Source of the DNA: Flavobacterium pectinovorum
Lineage (GTDB): Bacteria > Bacteroidota > Bacteroidia > Flavobacteriales > Flavobacteriaceae
Direction of reading: 5' to 3'
DNA length: 64,000 nucleotides
NCBI RefSeq assembly: GCF_900142715.1
Contig: NZ_FRBX01000001.1
Span: 682,001 to 746,000 of the forward strand
A program made the translations under genes and the position numbers. Positions 35,958 to 44,263 of the stretch are shown one piece after another. Every line of letters begins with the position of its first letter. Position 1 is the first letter of the stretch. A model generated the notes under the pieces. It was not told where the DNA came from and did no database searches. It saw only the letters and a list, made by a program, of their open reading frames with translations.

Positions 35958-36187
35958 ATTTTATTTTTTTATTTTTTGTTAAATCAAAAGTAAATCTACA
36001 ATCTAAAATTATTTAACCGCAAAGAGCGCAAGGTTTTTTGATTTTGATTGTAAATCTTTATGTACAAAAGTTCGCAAAGCTGGATTTAATAAATTCCAAT
36101 TTTTATCCCGAAGTCTCGGGACCAAAATCCAAAATCTTGCATCTAAAATCTTGCATCTTGCATCAATCTAAAAACAATCTAAAATTA

Positions 36188-36835
36188 TTACTCCTCCTGC
36201 AACCACGTCGAAGGGCTTTCGCTCCATTCTTGTAAAGTCGACTGTTGGTCTTCGGTAATATATTGTTTTTGAACGGCTAAGTCTAATAAGTTTTCGTAAT
36301 TGCTTAACGTAAACAAATCGATATTTGCATTTTTGAAGTTCTCTTCGGCAACGCCAAAACCGTATGTAAAAATTGCCGCCATACCTTTAATGTTAGCACC
36401 TTCGTTGCGTAAAGCTTCTACAGCCATTAAACTGCTGTTTCCGGTACTAATTAAATCTTCTACGACAACCACGTTCTGACCTTTTTGCAAAAATCCTTCA
36501 ACCTGATTTTGTCTTCCGTGTTTTTTCGCTTCCGGGCGCACATATACGAACGGCAATCCAAGGCTTTCAGCAACAAGTATTCCAATTCCAATCGCTCCGG
36601 TGGCAACCCCGGCAATTACATCTGGTTTCCCAAATTGTTTCTCAATATTCTTCGCAAACTCGTCGCGAACGTAATTTCTTATAGCCGGAAATGAAAGAAT
36701 TAACCTATTATCACAATAAATAGGAGATTTCCATCCAGAAGCCCATGTAAAAGGATTTTCTGGATTCAATTTAATTGCATTTATTTGCAAAAGTAATTCG
36801 GCTGTTTTTTCGGCAGTATCTTTATTAAAAATCAT
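36188..36835 (-). CDS. pyrE: Orotate phosphoribosyltransferase
   Basis: Joins orotate to PRPP to give OMP in pyrimidine synthesis. The 215-residue form begins MIFNKDTAEKTAELLLQ. The PRPP-binding motif is VVVVEDLISTGNSS near residue 120, and KSPIYCDNR carries the conserved region that precedes it. A frame extension of 11 residues upstream exists, but its codons overlie the promoter and the NUDIX start, so I prefer the ATG at 36835. That gives the usual start of this family. The gene is divergent to NUDIX with 7 bp between starts. A good promoter lies just upstream, so the mRNA may be leaderless. Confidence 0.92.
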   Translation of the reverse strand: MIFNKDTAEKTAELLLQINAIKLNPENPFTWASGWKSPIYCDNRLILSFPAIRNYVRDEFAKNIEKQFGKPDVIAGVATGAIGIGILVAESLGLPFVYVRPEAKKHGRQNQVEGFLQKGQNVVVVEDLISTGNSSLMAVEALRNEGANIKGMAAIFTYGFGVAEENFKNANIDLFTLSNYENLLDLAVQKQYITEDQQSTLQEWSESPSTWLQEE

Positions 36836-36839
36836 AGTA

Positions 36840-36869
36840 CAAATGTATAAAGTTTTTGTGAACGACAAA
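36840..36869 (-). promoter_or_regulatory. pyrE promoter lying inside the first codons of the NUDIX gene
   Basis: TTTG at 36866-36869 and TACATTTG at 36840-36847 on the minus strand, with an 18-nt spacer, match the Bacteroidota -33/-7 consensus. The expected start is about 36836, one base before the pyrE ATG. The box overlaps the NUDIX ATG at 36843. Confidence 0.65.
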
Positions 36870-37445
36870 CCACTTTTTTTGACAAATGAAATCTCAAAAG
36901 AGACCGATTTTCAATTGTTCTTATTGGAGAGTATTGATATTGAGCATCTTATAGTGAAAATGTTTCAAAATAAAATTCAAAAGGCTTATTTGTATTATCC
37001 TGACGAAAAGGAAATCATGAAGACCTTAAAGGCTAAAATTCCCGTAAATAAAGCCGGCGGGGGATTAGTTTATAACAAAAAAGGAGAAGTTTTATTCATT
37101 TTCAGAAACGGAAAATGGGATTTACCAAAGGGCGGAATCGAAAAAGGCGAAGAAATTGAAGACACCGCCATGCGTGAAGTAGAAGAAGAAACTGGCGTAG
37201 GCAAACTCACAATCACAAATAAACTCGAAAAAACCTATCATGTTTTCAAACGCAACGGAAAATACAAACTCAAAATCACACATTGGTTCGAAATGCAATC
37301 TGATTTTGAAGGAACTCCGGTCGGTCAGGAAAACGAAGGCATCGAAAAAGTAGCCTGGCTAAACCCGGAACAAATCAAAGATGCCCTTAAAAACTCCTAC
37401 GAAAATATTAAATTGCTTTTTGAAGAAGAGAATCAATTGCAGTAA
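36843..37445 (+). CDS. NUDIX hydrolase
   Basis: A 200-residue protein. Residues about 75-195 are a NUDIX domain with the full box GGIEKGEEIEDTAMREVEEE (G-x5-E-x7-R-E-V-x-E-E-x-G). The first 70 residues form a different alpha/beta extension not seen in simple MutT enzymes, starting MYKVFVNDKPLFLTNE. Bacteroidota have this two-part NUDIX protein; substrate is not known (nucleoside diphosphate-linked moiety by family). Divergent from pyrE. Terminated by a strong hairpin. Confidence 0.85.
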   Translation: MYKVFVNDKPLFLTNEISKETDFQLFLLESIDIEHLIVKMFQNKIQKAYLYYPDEKEIMKTLKAKIPVNKAGGGLVYNKKGEVLFIFRNGKWDLPKGGIEKGEEIEDTAMREVEEETGVGKLTITNKLEKTYHVFKRNGKYKLKITHWFEMQSDFEGTPVGQENEGIEKVAWLNPEQIKDALKNSYENIKLLFEEENQLQ

Positions 37446-37446
37446 T

Positions 37447-37533
37447 AAATTCCAAAATTTTTAAATTCCAAATTCCAATATAGACCGTAATTAAGTTTCA
37501 GATTTGGAATTTGGAATTTAAAAATTGAGATTT
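37447..37533. repeat. Inverted repeat of the TTGGAATTTGGAATTT family
   Basis: The left arm at 37447-37478 and right arm at 37504-37533 share about 23 nt of perfect complement (AATTTTTAAATTCCAAATTC-type). This lies just after the NUDIX stop. Confidence 0.85.
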
Positions 37534-37562
37534 AAAATAATTTGGGCATGCCACCAATTAAA

Positions 37563-37599
37563 AAAAGGCCTAATCAACTTTGCGTTCATTAGGCCTTTT
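37563..37599. terminator. Bidirectional terminator after NUDIX gene
   Basis: Perfect 12-bp stem AAAAGGCCTAAT / ATTAGGCCTTTT with a 13-nt loop and A-run and T-run flanks. Confidence 0.88.
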
Positions 37600-37759
37600 C
37601 TTAATTGCTGTCGGGCTATCCGCGCTACTTCGGTAGCTTGCTTCTATCCCTCATGCGAGCTACACTTTGAGAGTGGTTTTGTTTCAAGTTTCAGGTTTCA
37701 GGTTTTCCGCTAGCGCCAGATTGGGGGCTCGCGTTAGCTGGTGAGATTTTTAGTTGTTT
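37600..37759. other. GC-richer tract with a UUCG-type hairpin
   Basis: After the terminator the sequence changes in character. It contains CGGGCTATCCGCGCTACTTC, in which GCTAC-TTCG-GTAGC (37624-37637) is a perfect 5-bp stem with a stable UUCG loop. Then TTTCAGGTTTCAGG copies follow. No frame of note. It may be part of a dispersed repeat or a small structured RNA. Confidence 0.4.
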
Positions 37760-38305
37760 TTAATTATCCCAACTACAGGCAGATATTTCCCAGTTATCAC
37801 CATTTCTCATAAAAATGGCTTCATATCCCAATCCTGCAAGATAATCTGAAGTTATTGAAAATTTGATTATCACAATTTCATAGTTTCTTAGAAATATGGG
37901 AGAAGAAAATTGAGCAATTGAGCCTCCATATTTTTTTTGAAATTCATTCCAACCATTTGCGTTGTCTTTAAAAATTTCATCAATTTTTTTGCTTTCAATA
38001 ATTTTACAATTAGGAAAGAAATCTTCTGTCCAATATTTGATTTTTGGGTTTTTAATACATTCACGGACATATTCTTTTTCATTGCAGTATAGCATCGGTG
38101 AATCGTAAGTTGAAGTACAATTATTAACTTCGACAATTGTTGCAGTTTTATCAATATTTATATTACTTTCTTGTAGAAAATTTCTAAAAATATAGCTAAT
38201 CACCAATTTCGTCTCATTTTTATATTTGTCATCAAATAGATTTTCCTGACAATAAACAAAATTTGTGAGATTTAATATTAAAAATAAAAGCAACTTTTTT
38301 TTCAT
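37760..38305 (-). CDS. Small secreted protein, unknown function
   Basis: A 181-residue protein with a signal peptide (LLLFLILNLTNFVYC) and several Cys residues (CTSTYDSPMLYC, ECIKNPKIKYW). It has a compact alpha+beta look with SIAQFSSPIFLRNYEIVIIKF near the end, resembling many short flavobacterial secreted proteins. I do not recognise a family. It precedes a similar small secreted protein in the same direction, so they may form a pair. Confidence 0.6.
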   Translation of the reverse strand: MKKKLLLFLILNLTNFVYCQENLFDDKYKNETKLVISYIFRNFLQESNINIDKTATIVEVNNCTSTYDSPMLYCNEKEYVRECIKNPKIKYWTEDFFPNCKIIESKKIDEIFKDNANGWNEFQKKYGGSIAQFSSPIFLRNYEIVIIKFSITSDYLAGLGYEAIFMRNGDNWEISACSWDN

Positions 38306-38356
38306 TTTTAGTTTTCTTTTGATTCCTCGTGCTAGTAAACGAAATCTATTACATGA

Positions 38357-38959
38357 TTATACCTTATTTAAATCACTAATATTGATCCAGCCTTTTGTTG
38401 TTTTTTTTCCGAAATAAGTACAAAATACTTTGTCGGTTTCTATTTTCTCAATACAAACAACATCTCCTTTTACTAAATATATTTTTGTTTTATTAGTGTT
38501 TGACTGATCTTTATAAAAGAAAGATTTTGGTTTATCAATATATCGAATTTGTGTCCAATTTGTTTTTTTATCTAAACCAAATTCTTCAGGTTTATCGGCA
38601 AAATGCTGCACATTCCAGCAACCTCCATGTTCTTCGGGAAGTTTGATTTTTATGGTTTTATTGTTTATTATTTCAATGGTACCAGAAATAACATCATCTT
38701 TCTTGTTTTCTGGATAATACGTTTTAATCGAGAATTTCTTTCCCGTAACTTTTCCTTCAATATAAAAAATACAGGAAAACTTAGGGTTTTGGGTTTGTTC
38801 ATCCAAACCCGTATAACTTTCAAAATAACCAGTCAGAATATTCGAAGATGCATCATACGAAAGTTTCATTCCTGAATCATATTCGCCTGAAATTAATTTT
38901 TGTGCAGATGATAAATTTGAAAACAGTAATAATAAAAGAGTTAGAAAGATATTTTTCAT
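38357..38959 (-). CDS. Secreted protein with SH3-like C-terminus
   Basis: A 200-residue protein with a signal peptide ending SSAQ. Its last 50 residues (KIYLVKGDVVCIEKIETDKV... GWINISDLNKV) look like a bacterial SH3 domain. The rest is beta-rich and of unknown fold. The gene is followed by the other small secreted gene 51 bp downstream, so they may be co-transcribed. No function can be named. Confidence 0.62.
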   Translation of the reverse strand: MKNIFLTLLLLLFSNLSSAQKLISGEYDSGMKLSYDASSNILTGYFESYTGLDEQTQNPKFSCIFYIEGKVTGKKFSIKTYYPENKKDDVISGTIEIINNKTIKIKLPEEHGGCWNVQHFADKPEEFGLDKKTNWTQIRYIDKPKSFFYKDQSNTNKTKIYLVKGDVVCIEKIETDKVFCTYFGKKTTKGWINISDLNKV

Positions 38960-39022
38960 ATTTAATGTAATTTTTATTGACTTAGATTTTGCAGTTTTTA
39001 TTTTTCAAATGATAATTATCTA

Positions 39023-39055
39023 ATCTTTGTCAAAGTTTAAAACTTTGACAAAGAT
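39023..39055. repeat. 16-nt-arm palindrome, copy of the 9066 element
   Basis: ATCTTTGTCAAAGTTT and its complement around one central base. The inner 14-nt arms are identical to those of the terminator at 9066-9098. It lies downstream of the M14 peptidase gene. The tract after it (to 39141) ends CTTTGCGGTAAAA, a unit shared with the 41.0-41.3 kb repeat. Confidence 0.8.
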
Positions 39056-39141
39056 CTTCACGCACAGCTTTGCGATCTTAACCTCTACACAAAGCATTTC
39101 AAGCTAAAACAAAAAACCTTAGCGAACTTTGCGGTAAAAAA

Positions 39142-40869
39142 TTAAAGCAATCGATAAACAGGATATTGCAAATGAGATTTCTCATAATAAACTGAATGCT
39201 TATAAATCCAGTCTAATTGTGCTTCGGAGTTTTTAGCAAATTCGCGGTCGTTTTGTTTTTTGGTTTCTAATTCGGCTTTTAATTGCGGATTATCTTTTAA
39301 TAATTTGGCTGCCGTATCTTCAAAAATATATTCAGAATAATGTTCTTTTTGTTGTAAAATTGGGTCGAAGAAATTCCAATTAAAGAAAGAATCAACACCT
39401 TCTGGTTCAAAAGCTTCTACCAAATATTTCACACCTTTTTGCTTTGTTGAAACCAGATAATCGCCTTTAGCAAAAGCCATTTTTACTGTTTTAGAAGTAA
39501 CCTTTGTATTTCTATGAATATAATGTCCTTCGTAAGCATTTGTAGCTGTTTTAAAATCAGCAATTCTATAACTTTCAACCTCTATAATCGTATCGTTTTT
39601 AAGTTGTTTAAACGAGATATTATTGTTCTTCAAAAGGTCAATAATATTCCAATAACCTCTCGGAATGATATAAGCAGAAGGTATAACAACATCTTTAATC
39701 GATTTGAATTCTTTGATATACGGAACATCTTTTTTATACGGTTTGTTTCGGTCGTAATACAAACGATTTCCGGTTGTGGCATCGCTTTTTTTGTAACCCG
39801 CTTCATACCCTAAAAACGAAAAAGTCGTTGCTTTTGTGCTGTCCAGTTCCCATTGTAAGGTATATGATTTTTTTGGCTGATATTGTTCGAGATTTTTCAC
39901 TCGAAGCTCTTTTATCTTCTGATAATTGGCATCGGTAAAATCCATTGTAGATTTCATGTATTCGTACGTCATTTTTACACGTTCGGCATATTTTTTTAGC
40001 ATATGCGTTTCCACCACAAAACCAATTGTATTAAACAGCGAAGTATAACCCGTTGTATAACGCGGACTATCAACAAACTGACCGAAACCTTTGTCTGGTG
40101 TATCTTTGAAAGAATCTACATAAGGAGTTGTTTCGATTTTCTTTTGCTGTAAATCTTTTACCAAAGCCGGCATCATTTCGTTATTCATAAAATCTCCCAA
40201 AATGGTTCCTAACTTATTATGCTGTGTCATAATATAGGTAAGTTTGTATTGATAATCAGAGCCGTTGCTTACGTGATTATCGATAAAAACATCAGCATTT
40301 ATTTTCTGGAAAATTTCTACAAAACTCTTTGTATTTCGGGTATCAGATTTCATTAAATCTCGATTCAAATCATAGTTTCTGGCATTTCCTCTAAAACCAT
40401 AAATTTCCGGTCCGTCCTGATTGGCTCTTGTAGTTGAATTTCTGTTTAAAGCGCCGCCAATATTATAAACCGGGATACAAACTAAAACTGTGTTCTTTGG
40501 AGCTTTTACCTTTCCGGTTGCTAAATCTCTATAAAATTGCATTGTAGCGTCAATTCCGTCAGGTTCTCCGGCGTGAATTCCGTTATTGATAAAAAGAACC
40601 GCTTTGTTTTTCTGGATTTTTTCAAAATCAAATTCTTTTTCAGGATTATAAACCACCATATGCAAAGGCTCACCAGAATCTGTTAATCCCATTTCTTTCA
40701 TTTCAATCGTTGGGAAATCATTGGCTAAAAGTTTGAAATAGGCTATAGTTTCGGGATAAGAAGCGGATTGATTTCCGTTTCCTTTCTCAAAAAAAGTATC
40801 GTATTTTTTATTGTTTTGAGCGGAAATAATTATTGTGAAAAGTGAAATGATAATGGTAAAAAGTTTCAT
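39142..40869 (-). CDS. M14-family zinc carboxypeptidase, secreted
   Basis: A 575-residue exported peptidase with signal peptide (IIISLFTIIISAQ). The zinc site HxxE is seen in NNGIHAGEPDGIDA, and the third ligand His in FIDNHVSNGSD. Asn-Arg of the substrate site is seen in RNYDLNRD. The catalytic Glu lies near GFVVETHMLKKY. After about residue 330 a beta-rich domain of unknown role fills the remainder. The family trims peptides from their C-terminus; some members act on other substrates. It is a single gene whose divergent neighbour is the helicase gene. Confidence 0.85.
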   Translation of the reverse strand: MKLFTIIISLFTIIISAQNNKKYDTFFEKGNGNQSASYPETIAYFKLLANDFPTIEMKEMGLTDSGEPLHMVVYNPEKEFDFEKIQKNKAVLFINNGIHAGEPDGIDATMQFYRDLATGKVKAPKNTVLVCIPVYNIGGALNRNSTTRANQDGPEIYGFRGNARNYDLNRDLMKSDTRNTKSFVEIFQKINADVFIDNHVSNGSDYQYKLTYIMTQHNKLGTILGDFMNNEMMPALVKDLQQKKIETTPYVDSFKDTPDKGFGQFVDSPRYTTGYTSLFNTIGFVVETHMLKKYAERVKMTYEYMKSTMDFTDANYQKIKELRVKNLEQYQPKKSYTLQWELDSTKATTFSFLGYEAGYKKSDATTGNRLYYDRNKPYKKDVPYIKEFKSIKDVVIPSAYIIPRGYWNIIDLLKNNNISFKQLKNDTIIEVESYRIADFKTATNAYEGHYIHRNTKVTSKTVKMAFAKGDYLVSTKQKGVKYLVEAFEPEGVDSFFNWNFFDPILQQKEHYSEYIFEDTAAKLLKDNPQLKAELETKKQNDREFAKNSEAQLDWIYKHSVYYEKSHLQYPVYRLL

Positions 40870-41382
40870 GGTTTTGGTTTTAATAGAAAAGTCAAATATA
40901 AAGTTTTATTTGTTTCAGGTTGAAGTAGGAGTAGAGCAACTTTGGCATTTTTACCGCAAAGGACGCAAAGTTTTTTTTACTATAAAGGCTTTTATAAAAG
41001 GTAAAGTTCGCAAAGCTTTGTAAATATAGCTTTGTGAACTTCGCCTTCGCCAAGATTGTATACGCCCAACTTTGTGAACTTTGCGAAAAACTTTTGCAAA
41101 CTCTGCGGTAAAATTTGTTTCAGGTTTAAAGTTTGACATGCTGTGCGTTTTTTTACCGCAGAGTTCGCTAATTTTTTTATAATAGATTGTGTTGACAAAC
41201 ACAGAGATCGCAAAGTTTTGTAAATATAACTTTGCGAACTTTGCCTTCGCTAAGATTGCATACGTACAGCTTTGTGAACTTTGCGAAAAACCTTTTTAAA
41301 CTCTGCGGTAAAAAAACGCACAGTATATCAAACCTGAAACAAACAAAAACCTGAAACAACTTTTTTTAACTACTTTTGCAAA
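40870..41382. repeat. Gap with a 102-bp duplication spaced exactly 200 bp
   Basis: Between the divergent M14 and helicase genes. Positions 41011-41112 and 41211-41312 align without gaps at exactly 200 bp distance, with 12 differences over 102 positions. Each copy contains GAACTTTGCGAAAAAC, CTTCGC, and ends CTCTGCGGTAAA, and is flanked by TTTCAGG units and by ACCGCAAAG-type units. No coding frame of note is seen. It probably holds the promoters of both genes; the helicase box is at 41371. Confidence 0.9.
41371..41378 (+). promoter_or_regulatory. -7 box directly before the helicase gene
   Basis: TACTTTTG matches TAnnTTTG and ends 4 nt before the ATG at 41383. The transcript would begin at about the ATG, i.e. 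nearly leaderless. The -33 element is poor. Confidence 0.5.
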
Positions 41383-42732
41383 ATGAATAAAAATCACCAT
41401 TCCAATAATATACTTTCGAATTTAGGCATTGAAAGCCTGAACGAAATGCAAGAAGTTGCTCAGGACGCAATTTTGAACGATAATAATGTTTTACTGCTTT
41501 CTCCAACAGGATCGGGAAAAACATTGGCTTTTTTGCTTCCGGTTTTAGAATTATTGCAACCCGAAATTCTTTCGGTTCAGTGTTTAATTTTAGTGCCTTC
41601 ACGCGAATTAGGTTTGCAAATCGAGCAGGTTTGGAAAAAAATGGGAACGCAATACAAAGTAAATATCTGCTACGGCGGACATTCAATTGATACAGAAATC
41701 AAAAATTTAAGCAATCCACCTGCGGTTTTAATTGGAACTCCAGGCAGAATTGCAGATCATATTGACAGAGATACTTTTAGAACAGATAAAATTCAGACTT
41801 TAATTCTGGACGAATTTGACAAATCATTGCAATTGGGTTTTCATGAACAAATGTCTTATATCATTGGTAAATTAACCAAACTGAACAAACGTGTTTTGGT
41901 TTCGGCAACTTCAGATATTGAGATTCCGAGATATACGAGAGTTATAAATCCAACGGTTTTAGATTTTATTCCTGAGGAAGAAGAAAAAGCAAATCTTTCG
42001 ATGAAAATGGTGGTTTCGCCAGCAAAAGATAAATTAGTAAGTTTGTTCAATTTACTTTGTTCGCTGAAATCAGAATCGGCTATTATATTTTGCAATCATC
42101 GCGACGCCGCAGAACGTATTAGTGATACCTTAAACGAAAAAGGAATTTATTCTACTTATTATCACGGCGGAATGGATCAGGACGAACGTGAACGTGCTTT
42201 GATTCAGTTTAGAAATGGAAGTATGAGTTACTTAATCACAACAGATTTAGCGGCACGTGGACTGGATATTCCGGAAATGAAACACGTAATTCATTATCAT
42301 TTACCTTTAAAAGAAGATGAATTTACACATCGTAACGGTCGTACAGCACGTATGCAGGCTTCTGGAACGGCATATATCATCATCCACGAAAGTGAAAAAC
42401 AATTAGATTATATTGATTACGGAATGGATGTTTTGAATGTAGAAAATGCAACTACTTTACCAAAACCTCCAGAATACCAAACCATTTATATTAGTGGCGG
42501 AAAGAAAACAAAACTGAATAAAATTGATATTGTTGGTTTCTTTTCTCAAAAAGGAAAACTGGAAAAAGGCGATTTGGGTTTGATCGAAGTTAAAGATTTT
42601 ATTTCGTTTGCAGCTGTAAAATACAATAAAGTAAAAGACTTGCTTAAAAACGTAAAAGACGAGAAAATGAAAGGCAAAAAGTTCAAAATTGAAGTTGCCC
42701 GCAAAGTCGTGAAGAAAGAAGAAGAGCGTTAA
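41383..42732 (+). CDS. DbpA-like ATP-dependent RNA helicase with DEFD motif
   Basis: A 449-residue DEAD-box-type helicase. Motif I is SPTGSGKT, Ia is VPSRELGLQ, Ib is GTPGRIADH, and III is SAT. Motif II reads DEFD in LILDEFDKSLQLGF, where most members have DEAD. Motifs V/VI are DLAARGLDIP and HRNGRTARM. The C-terminal part (about residues 375-445) resembles the DbpA RNA-binding domain, KTKLNKIDIVGFFSQKG. DbpA proteins act on 23S rRNA during large-subunit assembly; that role is inferred here. Start has a possibly leaderless promoter. Confidence 0.88.
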   Translation: MNKNHHSNNILSNLGIESLNEMQEVAQDAILNDNNVLLLSPTGSGKTLAFLLPVLELLQPEILSVQCLILVPSRELGLQIEQVWKKMGTQYKVNICYGGHSIDTEIKNLSNPPAVLIGTPGRIADHIDRDTFRTDKIQTLILDEFDKSLQLGFHEQMSYIIGKLTKLNKRVLVSATSDIEIPRYTRVINPTVLDFIPEEEEKANLSMKMVVSPAKDKLVSLFNLLCSLKSESAIIFCNHRDAAERISDTLNEKGIYSTYYHGGMDQDERERALIQFRNGSMSYLITTDLAARGLDIPEMKHVIHYHLPLKEDEFTHRNGRTARMQASGTAYIIIHESEKQLDYIDYGMDVLNVENATTLPKPPEYQTIYISGGKKTKLNKIDIVGFFSQKGKLEKGDLGLIEVKDFISFAAVKYNKVKDLLKNVKDEKMKGKKFKIEVARKVVKKEEER

Positions 42733-42801
42733 AATTTTAAAAACAATTAGATTTTTAATTAAATGTACACACTTTACAGTTAAAATTTTGTGTATAATTT
42801 A

Positions 42802-42830
42802 TTGATAATTAAAAAGTTGCAATATTTTTG
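42802..42830 (+). promoter_or_regulatory. Full Bacteroidota promoter for the secreted 148-residue protein
   Basis: TTG at 42802-42804, an 18-nt spacer, and TATTTTTG at 42823-42830. The expected start near 42834 leaves a 5' leader of about 120 nt before the ATG at 42955. Confidence 0.7.
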
Positions 42831-42954
42831 CCTTAAGTTGAAATAAATTTAAACAAAAATCACAATTTAATGTTAATAAAAGAGTGTTTTTAGAAGTAAT
42901 TTTTCATAATTTCGGCGTTTATTATAGTAGTACAAATTAACCCCAAATTCCGTT

Positions 42955-43401
42955 ATGAAAAAGATTATTACCCTTGCCACTTTGTTCTTTAGTGTTGTTT
43001 CGTTTGCACAGATTAAGGTTCTTGAGACTGTTCCTGTTGAAAAATTAGGAAAAGTAAATAACAACTATATTCAAAAAATTGGAGATGAATATACTGTTTA
43101 TTACACAAGTATTCAAAACGATGACGATTCTTCACCAATGAGAAAGTTTTCATTTAAAAATGTAAACAATGATTACAATAGCCTTTATAGTATTATCATG
43201 GGAGGCTTTACTGCAAGCCCTTTGTATGATATTAAATTAGAATTACCTAATAACTATATCTGGTTGCACTACACAGGAAGTGTTCTTCCTGAGAAAGCTA
43301 CAGTTCAGTTTATGGTTTCAAGCAAAGAAGCTACTTCTGCAACAAGCAGTGTTTCTGAGCCATTCGTAAAAGATCAAATCAATAAATTATTCCAAAAATA
43401 A
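42955..43401 (+). CDS. Secreted protein, unknown function
   Basis: A 148-residue protein with a classic signal peptide (ITLATLFFSVVSFAQ). It has a beta-rich core, KIGDEYTVYYTSIQNDDDSS, and a final helix. No family is recognised. It has its own strong promoter and an unusually long, AT-rich 5' leader for this organism, and its own terminator. Conserved hypothetical proteins of this size with FAQ ends are common in Flavobacterium; role unknown. Confidence 0.65.
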   Translation: MKKIITLATLFFSVVSFAQIKVLETVPVEKLGKVNNNYIQKIGDEYTVYYTSIQNDDDSSPMRKFSFKNVNNDYNSLYSIIMGGFTASPLYDIKLELPNNYIWLHYTGSVLPEKATVQFMVSSKEATSATSSVSEPFVKDQINKLFQK

Positions 43402-43421
43402 TTTACTTCAAGTATAAAACT

Positions 43422-43457
43422 AAAAAAGGCTATTCAGATTTTGAATAGCCTTTTTTG
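43422..43457. terminator. Bidirectional terminator
   Basis: AAAAAAGGCTATTC / GAATAGCCTTTTTT, a perfect stem with a 7-nt loop, between the secreted protein gene and PhnA. Confidence 0.9.
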
Positions 43458-43560
43458 TTTAGTTTCAGGTTTCAGGTTTTTTAGTTTCAGGTTCTAAACC
43501 TTAGAATCTTAGAAACAAAAAACTTTGTTCCTTTGCAACTCTGAGCCTTTGAACCTCAAA
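43458..43560. repeat. TTTCAGG and GGTTC repeat tract
   Basis: GTTTCAGGTTTCAGG, a second GTTTCAGGTTC, then CTTTGTTCCTTTGC and CTTTGAACC. These are two of the repeat families of the window, side by side. Confidence 0.7.
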
Positions 43561-43566
43561 AAAAAA

Positions 43567-44145
43567 CTATATCTTCTTCACGTATTGTGTGATAATTACA
43601 ATTTGCTGACCGTCTACTTTTCCTTCAATGTATTCAGCGTTTTCGTGATCCAGACGAATGTTACGTACAGCAGTTCCTTGTTTGGCCACCATACTTGATC
43701 CTTTTACTTTAAGATCTTTGATTAAAACTACAGAATCTCCATGTTCTAAAATTACGCCATTGCTGTCGCGGTGAACCAGTTTGTTTTCATCATCTTCGCC
43801 TTCTCCGGTTGCTTGTGCCCATGCAAGAGTATCTTCATCCAAATACATCATGTCCAATAATTCCTGTGGCCATCCTGCAGCGCGCATACGGCTTAACATT
43901 CTCCAGGCAACAACCTGTACAGCAACGTTTTCATTCCACATGCTGTCGTTAAGACATCTCCAGTGATTTAAATCTACATTATCAGGATTTTCAATTTGGT
44001 CAATACAAGTAGTACACGCAAGGATACTTTCATCAAGACCGCCTTTTTGAGTTGGTAATACCTGATATACTTTTAGGTTTTCTTCTGCTCCACAAAGTTC
44101 ACATTTAGATCCGCTGCGTTTGTTTAATTCTCTTTCGATGCTCAT
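43567..44145 (-). CDS. PhnA-domain zinc-ribbon protein
   Basis: A 192-residue protein. The N-terminus has a zinc ribbon (CELCG, later CTTC), and residues about 125-190 carry the PhnA domain (DSNGVILEHGDSVVLIKDL, KQGTAVRNIRL). The name PhnA/YjdM comes from a neighbouring phosphonate locus in E. coli, and no enzymatic role in phosphonate use is established. It may bind nucleic acid or metal. Single gene ending in repeats. The middle has a Trp/Met-rich helix pair that is usual in the Bacteroidota form. Confidence 0.82.
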   Translation of the reverse strand: MSIERELNKRSGSKCELCGAEENLKVYQVLPTQKGGLDESILACTTCIDQIENPDNVDLNHWRCLNDSMWNENVAVQVVAWRMLSRMRAAGWPQELLDMMYLDEDTLAWAQATGEGEDDENKLVHRDSNGVILEHGDSVVLIKDLKVKGSSMVAKQGTAVRNIRLDHENAEYIEGKVDGQQIVIITQYVKKI

Positions 44146-44263
44146 TATTTCTGTTTGTTTAAAAATGCGAAATTACTTATAATTGCTTTCGCTTGCAAGT
44201 TTATGTTTGAAGTGATTATTTTATTAAAAATACATAGCCGGTGTATTTCTGAATTTGACTTAT

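Noticed and set aside
36836..36868. Eleven-residue N-terminal extension of PyrE
   Set aside because: It overlies the pyrE promoter boxes and the NUDIX start, and the conserved family N-terminus begins at the inner ATG.
40951..41359. Several overlapping short minus-strand frames in the 41-kb repeat gap
   Set aside because: They arise from the duplicated repeat, share no protein family and lack promoters.
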